From assembly GCA_027486675.1 (NCBI GenBank), contig JAIXOQ010000008.1:162460-226459 (forward strand): DNA of 64,000 bases, read 5' to 3'. Shown piece by piece: positions 60,831 through 64,000 of this stretch. The notes beneath the pieces are model-generated. The model worked only from the letters and a program-made list of their open reading frames with translations, ran no database searches and was not told the origin of the DNA. Source of the stretch: Pseudomonadota bacterium. Lineage in GTDB: Bacteria; Bdellovibrionota; UBA1018; CAIMNF01. Made by a program: the position numbers and the translations under genes. Numbering within the stretch: position 1 is the stretch's first letter; each line of letters opens with the position of its first letter.

Positions 60831-62543
60831 CTACATCCTTTCGGGGATCGGCATCCCAAGTAGCTTTAACCCCGACACCAAGGTGCCATGGGTTGCTCGC
60901 ACTAAAGCAAGCCGGGCCAAAGAGGTTTCTCGATCTGTGGCATCTAGGACAACACAGTCACGGTAGAATGCTCCAAAATCATGCACCAGATCGATGAGAT
61001 AGGTAGCCAAGTGGGATGGCTTTCTAAACTTAAGCACCCGGTCTAAGGCCGCATCAAATCGCACCAATCTCCGCGCCAAATGCCACTCTTGGTCCATGGT
61101 CAGTTTTTCAATCGCAGTCTCTGACGCGGCTGGCATTTGTAACCCAAGCGCTTCCCCCTTTTTAAGAATGCTTGCGCATCGTGTGGTTGCGTATTGAACG
61201 TAGGGTCCCGTCTCGCCCTCAAAAGAAATCACTCGATCCACATCAAAGTCGAGATCACGCGCAGGATCGGTGCTCAGATCCGCAAATACGAGTGCTCCAA
61301 TGGCAACTTTCTCTGCAATTTCTTCGGAGACACTGAACCGATCCCCCTCTCTCTCTCGCATGAGAGTCAGGGCCTTTTCTTTGCAGAGGCTTAACACTTC
61401 CTCCAAAGTCACGAAGTTCCCTTTTCTGGTAGACATTTTTGAATCCTTGAATCGATAGAGGCCTGTTGCTAAGTGCTCCAATTTTGGTTCCCACGCAAAG
61501 TCCATCGCACGCAGCACTCCAAAAACCTGTTCGAAGTGAAACTGCTGTTCCTTTCCCACCACATAAATCATTCGATCAAATTTGAATGTCGTTTCCCGAT
61601 GTATAGCCGCAGCCACATCTCGAGTTGCGTAAATCGTCGCGCCATCACTTTTTTGAAGGATACAGGGGGCTATCTCTTTTCCGTCCCTAGATTGCACGGG
61701 CACTACCCATGCACCTTCGCTTTTTACGAGGATTTCGCGCGTTTTTAACTCCTCAATGAGCGGGCGAAGCATGCTCTCGTAATAGGACTCGCCCCAGAGA
61801 TGGTCAAAGTGAACGTCAAATTGCGCGTAGATTCTCTCGAATGAACGCATGGAGATCTCTACACACTTCTTCCAAATTTCGATCATCGCTGGATCATGCA
61901 TCTCCAGTTTTTTAAAGTTTTCTTGCCCACGAGTAATGAGTTCAGGTTCAGTCTCCATGTCTTTATGGATCTGAACGTAAATGCGCACTAGCTCGTCGAG
62001 CGTCCATTCTCCGGTGATGGTCTCAGCATAACGTTCGAGTCCTACTGCGAGTTTTCCATACTGAGTTCCCCAGTCCCCGAGGTGATTGATCCTCACGACG
62101 TGGTACCCTTGATGGCTCGCAATTCTAGAAAGTGCTGCGCCCACAATGGTCGTCCGAAGGTGATAGATCTGAAATGGTTTGGCTACGTTTGGCGAACTGT
62201 ACTCGATAACCCACGTCCCCCTGTTTTTTTTTCTTTTTGCTTGAATCTCAGGGGCTATATTCCCCGCGAGTAGGGAAGCAGTGGCTTCTTCGGTAAGCCG
62301 AAAATTGAGATAAGGCCCCTGCGCAGAAATCCGAAGTCCCTGCAGTTTTTCACCCTTCAGTTGCTCAAACAAAGTTTGAGCAAGTAGTTTCGGCGCAACT
62401 TTTCGCTCTTTCGCGAGGCGAAAACACGGAAATGAGATATCTCCCATTGCAAAGTCGGGCGGAGTTTCAAGCTGTTCTAATGGGATTTCGTGACTCAAAG
62501 CTTTCGCTAGTGCTAGGCGTGCCACCTCAAAATATTTATGCAT
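60831..62543 (-). CDS. argS: Arginine-tRNA ligase, with unusual HIGH motif
   Basis: The 570-residue ArgRS has an N-terminal additional domain (1-95), the class I core, 'SKMSTRKGNFVTLEE' (KMSKS region) and the C-terminal anticodon domain ending 'LKLLGMPIPERM'. The HIGH motif, usually H-x-G-H after SSPNxAKPF, reads Gln-Ile-Tyr-His ('VAKPFQIYHLRTT'). The first His is known to vary in this subgroup; Tyr in place of Gly is strange. All other parts look intact. Confidence 0.93.
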   Translation of the reverse strand: MHKYFEVARLALAKALSHEIPLEQLETPPDFAMGDISFPCFRLAKERKVAPKLLAQTLFEQLKGEKLQGLRISAQGPYLNFRLTEEATASLLAGNIAPEIQAKRKKNRGTWVIEYSSPNVAKPFQIYHLRTTIVGAALSRIASHQGYHVVRINHLGDWGTQYGKLAVGLERYAETITGEWTLDELVRIYVQIHKDMETEPELITRGQENFKKLEMHDPAMIEIWKKCVEISMRSFERIYAQFDVHFDHLWGESYYESMLRPLIEELKTREILVKSEGAWVVPVQSRDGKEIAPCILQKSDGATIYATRDVAAAIHRETTFKFDRMIYVVGKEQQFHFEQVFGVLRAMDFAWEPKLEHLATGLYRFKDSKMSTRKGNFVTLEEVLSLCKEKALTLMREREGDRFSVSEEIAEKVAIGALVFADLSTDPARDLDFDVDRVISFEGETGPYVQYATTRCASILKKGEALGLQMPAASETAIEKLTMDQEWHLARRLVRFDAALDRVLKFRKPSHLATYLIDLVHDFGAFYRDCVVLDATDRETSLARLALVRATHGTLVSGLKLLGMPIPERM

Positions 62544-62780
62544 AAATTCGTTCTCTCACGCGCGGACTGGCTAAACTCGCAATATTTGACAGGCGTTTTC
62601 GAAAATGTGTCGACCATGCCCTCAATCGGCGGCGCCCCGATCAAATGAATTTACTTAAAGAAAACTAAAAAACTTAACAATTGTAGAGTTAGGAAGAGCA
62701 TGTGTTTATTGATCAAAATCCCCATTTTGCTGGGAAAAAGCCCCGTTCTTGAGGTGCTCATGCAAAAGAGGCTTCGGTCC

Positions 62781-62842
62781 GAATTTAAAAAAACATCTCA
62801 TAAAAAAATTCTCCTTGCTCCTGCGCCAGCAATCAGTATTCT
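62781..62842 (+). promoter_or_regulatory. Candidate rRNA operon promoter with UP-like element
   Basis: An A/T-rich stretch (62781-62812) directly precedes TTGCTC (62815-62820), a 16-nt spacer and TATTCT (62837-62842), followed by a G+C-rich discriminator. This is the layout expected for an rRNA promoter, although the -35 match is weak (3 of 6). Transcription would start near 62849. Upstream 62544-62780, between argS and this, contains nothing else I can support. Confidence 0.5.
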
Positions 62843-62887
62843 AGGCGCTCGGCCAAACGCGTGAACGAAAGAAAACGTAAGTTGGTT

Positions 62888-62900
62888 TGTTCTTTGAAAA
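62888..62900 (+). promoter_or_regulatory. rRNA antitermination boxA
   Basis: TGTTCTTTGAAAA is a match to boxA (TGYTCTTTRANA), the NusB/NusE binding site in rRNA leaders. It lies about 40 nt downstream of the predicted start of transcription and 170 nt before 16S. Confidence 0.85.
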
Positions 62901-62933
62901 CTCAAAAATGGAAGACGACGAATTAGGCATAAT

Positions 62934-62951
62934 CGCCCAATTTATTGGGCG
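62934..62951 (+). other. Leader hairpin between boxA and 16S rRNA
   Basis: CGCCCAA-TTTA-TTGGGCG is a perfect 7-bp stem. A second hairpin CTCAC-GCAA-GTGAG with a GNRA loop is near 62986-63002. Both are likely leader structures for processing or antitermination of the rRNA transcript. Confidence 0.6.
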
Positions 62952-63070
62952 GATGTCTTGAAAGAGAAAGCGGGTCTTGATAGCCCCTCACGCAAGTGAG
63001 AGGCAATGAAGTCCTGGATTCTTTTGAGTTTAAATAATTAGAGGCAGGCATCAAATGAACCATGTTCTAA

Positions 63071-64000
<930 letters not shown>

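Noticed and set aside
62700..62864. 54-codon open frame with AGGAAG before its ATG, upstream of the rRNA genes
   Set aside because: It overlaps the probable rRNA promoter and lies in A/T-rich leader DNA; no recognisable protein features. Likely chance, though conservation was not checked.

Overview
The window is chromosomal DNA from a flagellated Gram-negative bacterium with an outer membrane. The partial 16S rRNA gene at the right end, the very large flagellar operon, the complete type II secretion operon and the division of the core genes suggest the Bdellovibrionota (Bdellovibrio/Oligoflexia-like, formerly Deltaproteobacteria). This placement rests on pattern recognition, not on an alignment. 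I see no insertion sequence, prophage or CRISPR array; the DNA looks like an ordinary core chromosome with a few unusual small elements.

Region 1 (about 1-23.8 kb, plus strand) is one tightly packed flagellar locus. It starts with a TPR-like gene cut by the window edge and an AAA+/Fis regulator lacking the sigma-54 contact loop. Then come flgB-flgC-fliE-fliF-fliG-fliH-fliI-fliJ-motE-fliK-flgD-(TIGR02530-type gene)-flgE-fliL-fliM-fliN-fliO-fliP-fliQ-fliR-flhB-flhA-flhF-fliA. This covers rod, MS-ring, switch, export gate, export ATPase, hook, hook-length control and the flagellar sigma factor. No flhG lies between flhF and fliA, and FlhF has degenerate catalytic motifs.

Region 2 (23.8-38.6 kb) has a small unknown gene and an orphan Flp-type pilin gene. 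They are followed on the minus strand by a canonical type II secretion operon, gspC-D-E-F-G-H-I-J-K-L-M-N, ending in a coupled EI24/CysZ-like membrane protein.

Region 3 (38.6-55.9 kb) is mixed housekeeping. It holds an acyl-CoA dehydrogenase behind a tandem palindromic operator, a secreted trypsin-like protease (plausible type II substrate), gltX-cysS, and a fatty-acid desaturase divergent from a FabR-type repressor with a matching palindrome between them. Next are nadA, a pair of Get3/ArsA-like ATPases with complementary P-loop changes, an RlmN-like enzyme lacking its N-terminal domain, ppx/gppA with a tiny very basic protein upstream, coaE, mazG, ybeY, and prfB with the classic programmed +1 frameshift.

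Region 4 (55.9-64 kb) begins with a self-contained mini-gene: promoter, perfect palindrome on the -35 box, strong Shine-Dalgarno, 23-residue hydrophobic peptide and terminator. tRNA-Asp follows, with a 14-nt near-copy of its 3' end 177 bp downstream. Then come a secreted protein, a 5'-nucleotidase, an EamA transporter, a nitrilase-family amidase, argS with an odd HIGH motif, and an rRNA leader (UP-like element, promoter, boxA, hairpins) leading into 16S rRNA.

The most unusual items are the 23-residue peptide mini-gene, the asymmetric ATPase pair, the FlhF/FlhG situation, the regulator without GAFTGA, and the several strong palindromes.
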